Shown here: piece after piece, positions 6,474 to 14,911 of the stretch
Numbering within the stretch: position 1 is the stretch's first letter
How the letters are laid out: each line of letters starts with the position of its first letter
Assembly: GCA_946646575.1 (NCBI GenBank)
Contig: CAMPCR010000012.1
Span: 1 to 20,573, forward strand
Direction: 5' to 3'
Source: UBA3222 sp002363035
GTDB lineage: Bacteria > Verrucomicrobiota > Verrucomicrobiia > Opitutales > UBA9783
DNA length: 20,573 nucleotides
Made by a program: the position numbers and the translations under genes
The notes under the pieces: generated by a model
The model's input: the letters and a program-made list of their open reading frames with translations, nothing else
What the model was told of the DNA's origin: nothing
The model's database searches: none

Positions 6474-8360
6474 TTATTTCGGCGCGATCAACCCTTTCAG
6501 CCAACTCTGCACTTTTTCGAAAACAACCTCCGACGCCAAATCCTCCATGCGGTTTGTCGGTGATTGCAACACAAGCGTCGGAGCGTCGAAAAACGGCTTA
6601 CTGTAGGAAGGATCGGTAAAACCGAACAGTGCGACGGTCGGAAGTCCCAAGAAATTGGCAAAATGCAGACCACCGCTGTCGGCTGAGATCACGAAATCCA
6701 AGGTTCGAAGTTGTGTTTCCAGTTCAGCCAGAGCGGTTTTGCCGGCGGAAATTTGAATGCGTTCGGGCGATAAGGTTTCCGCGACTGTTTCGCACAACGG
6801 ACGATCGGATGCGGAACCCAACAATACACATTTCGCGTTTGGAAATGTTTGCAACAGTTTCGAGATTAGCTGTCGCCAATGTTCCGTCGGCCAGCGTTTG
6901 GCGGGTGTGTTGGCGGAACCGACGAAACAACCGAACGCGGTGACGGTTGTGAATTTTTTCGGTTCGAAGAACGGTTCTTTCGACAGCGGAACGTTCAGAC
7001 CGAAATTTCGCAAAAATCGATACCAAAAGTGTACCTGATGCTCGTCGGTTTCGGGCTGCATGCGAATCGTATGCGTTAGAAGAAAACGCCGATGTTTTCT
7101 TTGAACCCCGAACCGCTGTGTCGCGCCGGAGCAGAACGTTTCAAGATCCGTACGTTGCGAATTCGGAAAATTGAGCCAAACATCTGGGTAACGTTTTCGA
7201 ATTGCCAAAAAAGGTCTGAAATAACTTAAGCCCGACGGTTTCGGAAGCGTTACCACATGATCGACGGGAAAGTGATGTTTTACGAGATCTGCCAAGTTTT
7301 CGACCACGACGGCGTGCAGGTAAAAATCCGGGCGCGCCTGACGCAGGGCGGCGACAGCAGAATAGGACATAACGCAATCGCCGAGCCACTTCGGCAGTCG
7401 TATCCAAACGTCCGTTCGTTTCGGCAGTTGTTCCCAACCGTACGTTTTGCACGTTTCGGGCAGACAGTTGCGCTTTTGTTCGATGCGAAAGCGGCGTTTT
7501 GGATCTTCCTGCGTTTTCCAGCGACGGTGCAACCACAGCCAGTTTTCGTAAAACGTTGCATCGGTACGCAGTTTTTTCTCTAACCATCTGTCGGCGGCAA
7601 GGGTGAGCGGGATGGCTTTCTTTTCGATCGCCAATTCTTCAATGCACAGCTCGGCGCGACAAAAATCCGTGCGTTTGACATAAACGACCGCAATGTCGGC
7701 TTGAAATTTTTCCGCATAAATTCCAGGCAACGGCGTGGAGGAGGCGAGCCGCTCCATAAACGTTGTCAGACAACCGACGTCACCGGTGGATTGATCGAAC
7801 AAAAAACCAACCAACCCTTTGTTCGTCAAAAGCGTTTCGACCGTTTGCAAGCCGCTTTTGCGCGAAAGTAATCGAATGCCGAAGCGTTCGCGCGTTTTGC
7901 GGACCCAATGTTCGAGTGCTGCATTTTTAAAGGGGCGATAAACAATGCCGGTACGCGGGAATTTTTCAAACAAACACGGCACCTGCGTCATGAGTTCCAT
8001 CAGATTGAGATGCGGAATGAGTAAAATCGTGGCGCGCGGTTGTTTATTGAGGCGATCGATCCAATTTTTGAAGGACGACGATAACGAAAGATGTTTCTTT
8101 ACGCGCGAAGGATGCCAACGGGAGGCGCACAAAAACAGCCAAACGGTTTCGACCCAGCGCGCACAATTGACGCGCGCGAGTTGCCGACGCCACGCTTCGG
8201 ATCTTTCGGGAAAGGCAATATAAAGGTTTTTTAATAAAATTTTTCGCCGTGTTCTATAGAGGTGATAAAGTAAAAGACCGAAAAAGCGGCAAACACCGCG
8301 TGCGATTGTTTCGGGGACAACATTCAAAAGGAAGCCCAAAAACGATAGAAATTTTTCCAT
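6474..8360 (-). CDS. LpxL-like acyltransferase fused to family 9 glycosyltransferase
   Basis: 628 residues with two domains. Residues 1-300 form an LpxL/LpxM (HtrB)-type lipid A acyltransferase: an N-terminal hydrophobic segment, catalytic HLNLME (His117, x4, Glu122), YRPFKNAALEHWVRKTRERFG at 141-161, the FLFDQ block at about 186-190 and WLWLHRRWK at 274-282. Residues about 317-628 form a GT9/heptosyltransferase domain: WIRLPKWLGDCVMS at the start, GSANTPAKRWPTEHW near 481-495, and the nucleotide-sugar site ISADSGGLH (558-566) with LPTVALFG. Together they would add a late acyl chain and a core sugar during LPS assembly at the inner membrane; the exact substrates are unknown. The reading frame is continuous with no stop between the domains. 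GT9 relics lie on both sides (5508-5739, about 8390-8690). Confidence 0.9.
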   Translation of the reverse strand: MEKFLSFLGFLLNVVPETIARGVCRFFGLLLYHLYRTRRKILLKNLYIAFPERSEAWRRQLARVNCARWVETVWLFLCASRWHPSRVKKHLSLSSSFKNWIDRLNKQPRATILLIPHLNLMELMTQVPCLFEKFPRTGIVYRPFKNAALEHWVRKTRERFGIRLLSRKSGLQTVETLLTNKGLVGFLFDQSTGDVGCLTTFMERLASSTPLPGIYAEKFQADIAVVYVKRTDFCRAELCIEELAIEKKAIPLTLAADRWLEKKLRTDATFYENWLWLHRRWKTQEDPKRRFRIEQKRNCLPETCKTYGWEQLPKRTDVWIRLPKWLGDCVMSYSAVAALRQARPDFYLHAVVVENLADLVKHHFPVDHVVTLPKPSGLSYFRPFLAIRKRYPDVWLNFPNSQRTDLETFCSGATQRFGVQRKHRRFLLTHTIRMQPETDEHQVHFWYRFLRNFGLNVPLSKEPFFEPKKFTTVTAFGCFVGSANTPAKRWPTEHWRQLISKLLQTFPNAKCVLLGSASDRPLCETVAETLSPERIQISAGKTALAELETQLRTLDFVISADSGGLHFANFLGLPTVALFGFTDPSYSKPFFDAPTLVLQSPTNRMEDLASEVVFEKVQSWLKGLIAPK

Positions 8361-8389
8361 GGTTTATGCGTTTCCCGTGTGAACCGCTG

Positions 8390-8690
8390 CAATGTACTTC
8401 GTTCTTTCGTCGAATGTGCTTCGCTGAGTTAGTTGGCGCATGTTCTTGGGATGGATGTCGAAGAACGGTTTGTAAAATCGTTTATCAAAAAACCGAAAGA
8501 AGGAAGTGAAATCCGTTAATATTACGGGCATGCGGGAACATACGTACAAAACGCCTTCGTCGGTAATTTTTTTTACAAAAGACAGCATCGATACTCTTGT
8601 GTCATTGCGTGTTTTTGCTCCAAATTTACCCAGACCCTTACCACGGATAGTGTCCTGTGAGAGTAACCTCGGTATAAGAGAAAGCGACAT
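8390..8690 (-). pseudogene. Decayed GT9 fragment upstream of the LpxL-GT9 gene
   Basis: The minus-strand translation contains LSQDTIRGKGLGKFGAKT (compare LSPERIQISAGKT), SFVKKITDEGVLYVCSRM (DFVISADSGGLHFANFLG), PVILTDFTSFFRFFD (PTVALFGFTD) and YKPFFD (SKPFFD) in the correct order. Similarity then fades. At the DNA level 8456-8470 is near-identical to the KPFFD codons of the intact gene and of the left relic. No GT9 N-terminal half or catalytic ADSGG is present, so it cannot work. The frame is largely open, so it could be called a hypothetical protein of about 108 residues. The order of matching blocks argues for a relic. Confidence 0.6.
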
Positions 8691-8702
8691 TCTTCTATTG
8701 TA

Positions 8703-9296
8703 TCACGCTTCCTCCGCTTCTTCCGCATAATCGAAGGTTCCGCCGAAGGCTTTGATTTCGTCCAACAATTCCCGCTGTTCGTTGCGTTCCTTCTTCGATA
8801 AATGGTCGATAAACAGAATACCGTCCAGGTGATCACACTCGTGTTGAATACAACGCGCCAACAAATCCCGACACTGCAAACGGTGCGTGTTGCCGTCCAA
8901 ATCGCAATAATCAAGGATGATTTCAAAAAAGCGCTTCACGTTTCCGCGAACATCCGGAAGCGACAGACAACCTTCTTCTTTTTCAACCTTCAAATCATGA
9001 GCGGGACGCCATGTCGGATTAACCAAAAACAGTGGCTGTACCAACGCAATCGGCAAGGAACGTCCGTCCAAAAAAACCTGCTCTTCGCTCTCTTTTTGTT
9101 GCAGATCAATGACAACCAGTTGTATTGCTTCTCCCGACTGCGGTGCCGCCAATCCGATGCCCTGCGCCGTGTACATGTCGCGCAACATCTTTTTCGCGAG
9201 CTTTTTTAAATCTTCGTCAAAAACGGTGACGGACTTCGCTTTTTGCCGCAAAACGGGCGCGCCGTAGGTGTAAATGAGACACGTTTCTTTCTTCAT
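8703..9296 (-). CDS. def: Peptide deformylase
   Basis: 197 residues. It removes the N-formyl group from new proteins using a metal, usually Fe2+ or Zn2+. All three family motifs are present: GIGLAAPQ (46-53), EGCLSLP (108-114, metal ligand Cys110) and QHECDHLDG (151-159; ligands His152 and His156, catalytic Glu153). The length is within the usual range, with a short acidic C-terminal tail (YAEEAEEA). The start ATG (9296-9294) overlaps the ftsH stop by 4 bases, so it is translated in tandem with ftsH. The more common neighbour is fmt; here it follows tilS-ftsH instead. The context is a protein-maturation and quality-control operon. Confidence 0.97.
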   Translation of the reverse strand: MKKETCLIYTYGAPVLRQKAKSVTVFDEDLKKLAKKMLRDMYTAQGIGLAAPQSGEAIQLVVIDLQQKESEEQVFLDGRSLPIALVQPLFLVNPTWRPAHDLKVEKEEGCLSLPDVRGNVKRFFEIILDYCDLDGNTHRLQCRDLLARCIQHECDHLDGILFIDHLSKKERNEQRELLDEIKAFGGTFDYAEEAEEA

Positions 9297-11428
9297 TTTT
9301 TTCCCGTTTGTTCCTTGACTTTTTCGGGTTGATTTTTGTCTTTATCGTCCGCCTGCTTTTCTTTACTCATCGCCGCCGTCGAGTCTTTTTTTTCGGCTTC
9401 CGCTTTCTTGAGTTCCTTTTCGGCTTTTTTCGACGCTTCCTCTTTTGCTTTGATGCTTTGCTCCAACGTCTCCGTATTGAGTGTGCCCGTTTCGATAATT
9501 TCTTTCACGTGCGAGCCTTCCAGCGTTTCGTATTTCAGCAGTGCCTGCGCCAGGATTTCCAGGGAGGCTTTTTTCTCCTTCAACAGTTCGCAGGCGCGCT
9601 TGTATTGTTCGTCGATGATGCTCGAAATCGTTTCGTCGATGCGTTGCGCGGTGCGTTCGCTGTAATTCTGTTCGCGCGCAATCTCTTCGCCAAGGAAAAT
9701 ATGATCCCGATTGTCGCCGAACGCGATTGGACCAAGCGCGCTCATGCCCCAATCGCACACCATGCGTCGCGCCATCTTGGTTGCCGAACGAATGTCCGAC
9801 GACGCGCCGCTGCTCTGTTCGTTGAAGATCATCTCTTCCGCTACCCGACCGCCAAGAGAGGTGCAGATTTGATTGAGAAGGTGCGTCTTTGAATAATTGA
9901 GAATGTCCTTGGACGGAAGCATCATCGTGCTCCCGAGACTTTGCCCGCGCGGGATAATGGTGACCTTGTGAACGGGAAGCAGACCGTCGTCCAGCAATGC
10001 CTGAATAATCGCATGTCCGGCTTCGTGGTACGCCGTAATGCGCTTGTCCTTTTCATCCATCAGCTTTTTGCGCTCGCGACCGAAGGAAATTTTATCGCGC
10101 GCTTCGTCCAAATCGGACGGTTCGACGCAGGTTTTGGAGGAACGCGCCGCCAACAGTGCCGCTTCGTTGAGCAGATTTTCCAAATCCGCACCCGAATAGC
10201 CGGCGGTGTTGCGCGCCACGGTGCTTAAATTGACATCCTTGGAAAGTTTGATTTTCTTCGCATGCACACCCAGAATGTCTTCGCGTCCGTGCAAATCCGG
10301 CAGATCCAGTGTGATTTGGCGGTCAAAACGTCCCGGGCGCAACAGCGCATTATCCAAAACGTCCGGGCGATTGGTGGCGGCGACGATAATAATACCGTCG
10401 CGCGATTCGAAACCGTCCATTTCTACCAGAAGCGCATTGAGCGTTTGCTCGCGTTCGTCGTTACCGCCGCCCAGACCTGCGCCGCGCTTCCGACCGACGG
10501 CGTCGATTTCGTCGATAAACACCAAACACGGACTGTTCTGCTTTGCCTGTTCGAACATGTCGCGTACGCGCGAAGCCCCGACACCGACGAACATTTCCAC
10601 GAAATCCGAGCCGCTGATGCTGAAAAACGGAACGTCCGCTTCGCCCGCAACGGCTTTCGCCAGCAAGGTTTTGCCCGTTCCCGGCGCCCCGACCATCAGA
10701 CAACCCTTCGGAATGCGTCCGCCGATATCCTGAAATTTCTGCGGATTTTTCAGAAATTCGACAATTTCCCGAACCTCTTCCTTCGCTTCGTCGCAACCGG
10801 CAACATCGTTGAAGGTCACTTTCTTTTTATCCTCCTGCAACGGTCGCATGCGACTGCGCCCGAAGCCCATCGCGCCTCTGCCTGCCGAGCGGATTTGACG
10901 TATGAAGAGGAAGTATAAGACCAGCAGGATAATCAGAAACGGCAACGTGCCGGTCAGCAGCGATGTCAGCAAGGTGCCCGCCGGCTTTTCCTTCAGTTGA
11001 AAATCAAAATTGTCGGCGGTCAGTTCGTTGAAACGCGCATCCGTCAGGCGTCCCTCCGCTTCAAATTGGCTCGGAATAACAACGGCTTTAACGGTTTTTC
11101 CCTTTTGCCCGAACAACGACGGTGCTTCTTTTTGCAATACCGGCAGAAACGTTGCGCCGTCCTTGCGCAATGTTCCGCGGATGCGATACCACTGCGGTCC
11201 TCCCGATTCGACCGCCTGAATTTCCGCCGATTGGATGAGCCGCGCGCGCGCCAGCTCAAAAACCTGATTGACGGTCAAATGAAGACGACCCTCAGGCGTC
11301 AACGCCAGGGAATTCAGCCCGACCAAAATCAACAGCAACAATCCCCACACCCACAAACTTTTGTAATTGAGCCGCTTTGCGGATTTTTTCGGCTTTTGGG
11401 GTGTCTTAGAGTCCTTTTCCTCCGCCAT
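9293..11428 (-). CDS. ftsH: ATP-dependent zinc metalloprotease FtsH
   Basis: An inner-membrane AAA+ protease that degrades unstable membrane and cytosolic proteins (LpxC in E. coli). Visible are two membrane helices (about 24-43 and 151-176) around a periplasmic segment of about 110 residues, Walker A GAPGTGKT (247-254), Walker B LVFIDEID, the arginine fingers in LLRPGRFDR, the zinc site HEAGH (468-472) and the third ligand Asp in SSDIRS (about 545). The C-terminus is a long Lys/Glu-rich tail of about 60 residues, likely disordered. ATG 11428 is preferred, with GGTGGAG just upstream; GTG 11437 is a possible alternative. The gene overlaps the end of tilS by 23 bases and the start of def by 4, so all three are probably co-translated. 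tilS-ftsH is a widespread gene pair. Confidence 0.97.
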   Translation of the reverse strand: MAEEKDSKTPQKPKKSAKRLNYKSLWVWGLLLLILVGLNSLALTPEGRLHLTVNQVFELARARLIQSAEIQAVESGGPQWYRIRGTLRKDGATFLPVLQKEAPSLFGQKGKTVKAVVIPSQFEAEGRLTDARFNELTADNFDFQLKEKPAGTLLTSLLTGTLPFLIILLVLYFLFIRQIRSAGRGAMGFGRSRMRPLQEDKKKVTFNDVAGCDEAKEEVREIVEFLKNPQKFQDIGGRIPKGCLMVGAPGTGKTLLAKAVAGEADVPFFSISGSDFVEMFVGVGASRVRDMFEQAKQNSPCLVFIDEIDAVGRKRGAGLGGGNDEREQTLNALLVEMDGFESRDGIIIVAATNRPDVLDNALLRPGRFDRQITLDLPDLHGREDILGVHAKKIKLSKDVNLSTVARNTAGYSGADLENLLNEAALLAARSSKTCVEPSDLDEARDKISFGRERKKLMDEKDKRITAYHEAGHAIIQALLDDGLLPVHKVTIIPRGQSLGSTMMLPSKDILNYSKTHLLNQICTSLGGRVAEEMIFNEQSSGASSDIRSATKMARRMVCDWGMSALGPIAFGDNRDHIFLGEEIAREQNYSERTAQRIDETISSIIDEQYKRACELLKEKKASLEILAQALLKYETLEGSHVKEIIETGTLNTETLEQSIKAKEEASKKAEKELKKAEAEKKDSTAAMSKEKQADDKDKNQPEKVKEQTGKK

Positions 11429-12965
11429 TTTCTCCACCGTAAAGTATTTTGTCCGTTTGATAAAACAAAAAAACGCATCGTTTCGTTTGCGGCGTCAGTT
11501 TAAACGCGTCCGCCGGCGGCAACCCCGGGATCCAGGCGATGTCGCCGTTCGCGGAACAAATCACGGGCAGTTGATGCTTTTGAATAATCGGAATTTTGTG
11601 GTTGATGAACAGATCTTTGACTTTAATCTCATTTTTTGCGCCCAACGGACGGTAACGGTCGCCGTTGTGCCAAAAGCGCACCGTGCAGGGAAATGGGAAG
11701 GTTTCGGCGTCCAAAACAACGGTGTTATTGTGCGAAAATGCGCCTGAAATTACCTTTTTATAACACTCGATTGAACAATGCTCTTCTTTAAACGACAATT
11801 GTGCGCCGTTCGGAAGGAATAACGTGCCGTTGCGCCATATGATGCTTACGAGCTTCGGCGGTTTCGGCGGTTGTTTGATGAGAGCGACCTTTGTACCGTC
11901 TACATGCAACTGATGCTCGGCATCCAAAGGCAAAATTATTGTTTTTTTGCGATGCAGAGTAGACAGGATGCTGTCAATCGTTTGAGAACCGAAATTTTGT
12001 ATGCCGTGTCGTTGCAACCACGTTTGGAAGAAACAGCGAAGTTCGACGGTCGATAAGGCTTGCAGGTCGGAACGTTCGAAGGTTTTTTTTGAGAAATCCC
12101 ACCGTTTAAAGCGTTTTTCGAGGCGTTGTTTCAGATCGTCGCGCTGTTCGGACAGCAACTGACAGGAACGTTTGAAGCCGTCGCGCCAATGTGACGGAAA
12201 GACCTCATCAAAGGCGGGTATCAAAGTATGTCGGATGCGATTGCGAAGGCAGTCGTCTTCATCATTGGTGGCGTCTTCGAAAAACGGTATGTTGCAGGCG
12301 ATGAGGGCGTTCCGAAGTTCGTTTTTGGAAAAATTCAACAGCGGACGAACTTTGGCGTAAAAAGATACCTTATGAAGCGCGCGCGGTGCAACGAGTCCTT
12401 CGAGACCGACGCCGCGCACCAGTCGCATGAGAACGGTTTCCAGGCGATCATCGGCATGGTGCCCCAACAGCAAAATTTGCGAACAATGAAGGCGCATCAT
12501 TTTTTCGAAAAACGCGTAACGCAGGGTTCGCAATTCCGTTTCGGAAGGTAGTCCCGACAAGGAACCGTCCGATCTCAAAAGCGACGGATGCGGAGGGAAC
12601 GGAAGCGACGTGTTTGAAGGTGTTTTATTTGTGCCGGGAACGGCATCAGACAAATGATGTGCTTCCGGCATTATCGGTCGGTGCCCGACTTCGATTTTCA
12701 CCTCTAACTTCCGCGCCAGGTCGATCATTTGCCGTTCTTCTTCGTCGGAAACGGCGCGGATGCGGTGGTTGTAATGCAGAATGATGACGGTGCGTTCCGG
12801 CCAAAATAATTTCGTCAGCAACAGCAGCGCCAGCGAATCGCTTCCGCCTGAGCAGGCGATGCACAGCGGGCTTTTTGTACATTCAATGAAGGTTGCAACT
12901 TCTTCTGGAATTCTACGTTTGGGCAGGTACTGCGGCAAGTCCCGCCATTGTTCATGGTCGAACAT
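11406..12965 (-). CDS. tilS: tRNA(Ile)-lysidine synthase
   Basis: 519 residues. It converts C34 of tRNA-Ile(CAU) to lysidine using ATP and lysine, so that AUA is read as Ile. The PP-loop is at 39-44 (SGGSDS), followed by LHYNHRIR and GHHADDRLETVLMRLVRG at 168-185. The C-terminal TilS domain (VRFWHNGDRYRPLG, KVKDLFINHKIP) is present. Between IEVGHRP and the ETELRTLRYAFF block there is an extra Pro/Ser-rich stretch at about 100-140 that most TilS proteins lack; it is probably a surface loop. The ATG at 12965 shares one base with the sulP stop (TAATG) and the gene overlaps ftsH. Translation is therefore coupled through sulP-tilS-ftsH-def. Confidence 0.95.
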   Translation of the reverse strand: MFDHEQWRDLPQYLPKRRIPEEVATFIECTKSPLCIACSGGSDSLALLLLTKLFWPERTVIILHYNHRIRAVSDEEERQMIDLARKLEVKIEVGHRPIMPEAHHLSDAVPGTNKTPSNTSLPFPPHPSLLRSDGSLSGLPSETELRTLRYAFFEKMMRLHCSQILLLGHHADDRLETVLMRLVRGVGLEGLVAPRALHKVSFYAKVRPLLNFSKNELRNALIACNIPFFEDATNDEDDCLRNRIRHTLIPAFDEVFPSHWRDGFKRSCQLLSEQRDDLKQRLEKRFKRWDFSKKTFERSDLQALSTVELRCFFQTWLQRHGIQNFGSQTIDSILSTLHRKKTIILPLDAEHQLHVDGTKVALIKQPPKPPKLVSIIWRNGTLFLPNGAQLSFKEEHCSIECYKKVISGAFSHNNTVVLDAETFPFPCTVRFWHNGDRYRPLGAKNEIKVKDLFINHKIPIIQKHQLPVICSANGDIAWIPGLPPADAFKLTPQTKRCVFLFYQTDKILYGGENGGGKGL

Positions 12966-14911
12966 TATTTTACATCCGTCCGAACCGAAGGCTCCGAAAA
13001 CGATTTTTGAAGGGAAGGTGCGGTTTGTTTGAGCGTATCTTCATGTACGATCGCCGGCGATTGCGTCGGCAAACGAACCGTTGCGTTTTCTTTCCCGAGG
13101 ATCCGCCGCGCGCATTCGAGCGCAGTCTGCGTCGGCTGTTGCGTTTGTCCTTCGTCGTCGAGGAAGATAAAATCCGCGCCGACGGTTTCATACAAACCGG
13201 AACGCTTGAAGATTTCGAGCGCCTGCGGGTTGACTTCCGTTAAAATCAGTCGCCGATCGTTTGCGCGCATGTAACGCAACAATTCTTCCAGTGCCAGCAG
13301 ACAGGTGGCGTCGATGTACAGGATGCGACGCAGTTTGATGATGATAACCTTTAACTGCGGACGTTTGCAAAGAGTTCGAATTTGGTCGCGGAACAACTCG
13401 GCGGAACCGAAAAAAAGATGCCCCGTTGCGTGAATGACGGAAATTTCACCCGTATCGTTTCCGTGTGTCGTATTGATTGTTTCCCGATCGATTTCGTGCA
13501 AGATCGGAACGGCGGCCTTTTTTAGAAAAAGCGCGACGGAAATTAAAATCCCGAGGAAAATTGCAACGTGCAACGGAAACAAAAATGCCGACAGGAGTGT
13601 CCAGGCGAATACGCAGGCGTCGGTGCGGTCGGCTTTCAAAATAATTTTCAGCGAGTGCTTTTCGAACAGCCCGAGCCCCAGCAGAATAATCAGCATCGAC
13701 AGTCCCGATTTCGGGATGAAATTGAGGAACGGACCGAAAATGACAATACCGAGGAAGCAGAAAAGTGCGCAAAACAGGCTTGCGACGGCGGTTTTGGCAC
13801 CGCTGACGTAATTGGCGGCGGAGCGCGTCAGCGAACAGGACGCCGGCATGCCCGAGCCGAGCCCGCAAAGGATGTTTGCCAAGCCCATGCCGAATACCAT
13901 TTGGTTAACGTTGCAGCGTTTTCCCATGCGCGCCGACAACGTTTGCAGGATGGTGGTGCCGTCAATGAGTGCCACAAAGCTTAACATCAGCGCCGCTCCC
14001 GACAGATCGCGGACATGCGCGCCCGTGAAGCCGAGCAACGAAGGGTGCCAGTCGCCGATGTTCACGGCACGCAACGTCTGCAGCGGAACATGGAAGCAAC
14101 GGGTTAGGACAATGCCCGCGAGCGTCAGTGAAAGTACCGTCAGTGCAATGACGGGACTGCGCGGGAATAATTTGCGCCAGCCGTAAAACAAGACAATGCA
14201 TAAAATGCACATCGCCAGCGATGCGCCGTCGGTTTTCGCCAGTCCGACAACGGTTGCGCACAGGGTATCGAAAAACGTCTGTTGTGCGGGATCGAGAAAC
14301 GTTAATTCGAACCCGAGTGCATTATGAATTTGCCGAACAATCATGATGGTGATAACGGCGTACATGTAACCGAAAATAACGCTTTTGGAAACGTAACGCA
14401 CCAGCGAAGCAATGTTCAGGAATGCGCCGATGACGAGAAAAATGCCCGTCAGTACCAGAAGACACGGTCCGAAGAGATAGTAACGATCCGTGGAAATGCC
14501 CAACGCCGCAAAAGAACCCGACAGCACGACGGCGACGGAGTTCGTCGGTCCCATGTTTAAGACGTGCGACCCGGAAAACAGTGCCGTTGCGACGGCGGAC
14601 AGCAGGGCACCGTAAAGTCCGTACTTAACGGGAATGCCCGCCATGAGCGCATAGACCATCGCCTGCGGAAATGCAATCAGCGCGACATTCAATCCGGCAA
14701 AGGCATCCGGGAGCAGTTCCGAACGGCGATAACGCGCCAGCCAGCCCGCGAGCGGGAAAAGACTCAGACGCGTCCTTCGCAGGGCGCGCGCAATCGACGA
14801 AAACGGAGGGGGCACCGAGACAAATTTCAGCAAAAATAAGCCCGTGCGTAAAGTTCTTTTGAGAGGAAGCTCTATGTCGTTGCCGGCGGACCGTTTCTCA
14901 AATCCCGCCAA
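12965..14911 (-). CDS. SulP family anion transporter with STAS domain
   Basis: About 648 residues. SulP proteins move sulfate, bicarbonate or other anions across the inner membrane. Visible are the signature DAFAGLNVALIAFPQAMVYA, the following PVKYGLYGAL, a run of about 10-12 hydrophobic segments to about residue 470, and a C-terminal STAS domain (about 487-583; core DATCLLALEEL). After the STAS domain is a variable tail of about 65 residues. The start is uncertain: TTG 14911 overlaps the MFS gene by 40 bases, has no Shine-Dalgarno and gives a longer N-terminus (about 65 residues before the signature) than most family members. A start within the next 30 codons is quite possible. The substrate cannot be read from sequence alone. 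The stop overlaps the tilS start. Confidence 0.9.
   Translation of the reverse strand: MAGFEKRSAGNDIELPLKRTLRTGLFLLKFVSVPPPFSSIARALRRTRLSLFPLAGWLARYRRSELLPDAFAGLNVALIAFPQAMVYALMAGIPVKYGLYGALLSAVATALFSGSHVLNMGPTNSVAVVLSGSFAALGISTDRYYLFGPCLLVLTGIFLVIGAFLNIASLVRYVSKSVIFGYMYAVITIMIVRQIHNALGFELTFLDPAQQTFFDTLCATVVGLAKTDGASLAMCILCIVLFYGWRKLFPRSPVIALTVLSLTLAGIVLTRCFHVPLQTLRAVNIGDWHPSLLGFTGAHVRDLSGAALMLSFVALIDGTTILQTLSARMGKRCNVNQMVFGMGLANILCGLGSGMPASCSLTRSAANYVSGAKTAVASLFCALFCFLGIVIFGPFLNFIPKSGLSMLIILLGLGLFEKHSLKIILKADRTDACVFAWTLLSAFLFPLHVAIFLGILISVALFLKKAAVPILHEIDRETINTTHGNDTGEISVIHATGHLFFGSAELFRDQIRTLCKRPQLKVIIIKLRRILYIDATCLLALEELLRYMRANDRRLILTEVNPQALEIFKRSGLYETVGADFIFLDDEGQTQQPTQTALECARRILGKENATVRLPTQSPAIVHEDTLKQTAPSLQKSFSEPSVRTDVK

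Noticed and set aside
9308..10918. Long plus-strand open frames opposite ftsH
   Set aside because: Shadows of the coding strand; ftsH motifs on the minus strand are unambiguous.
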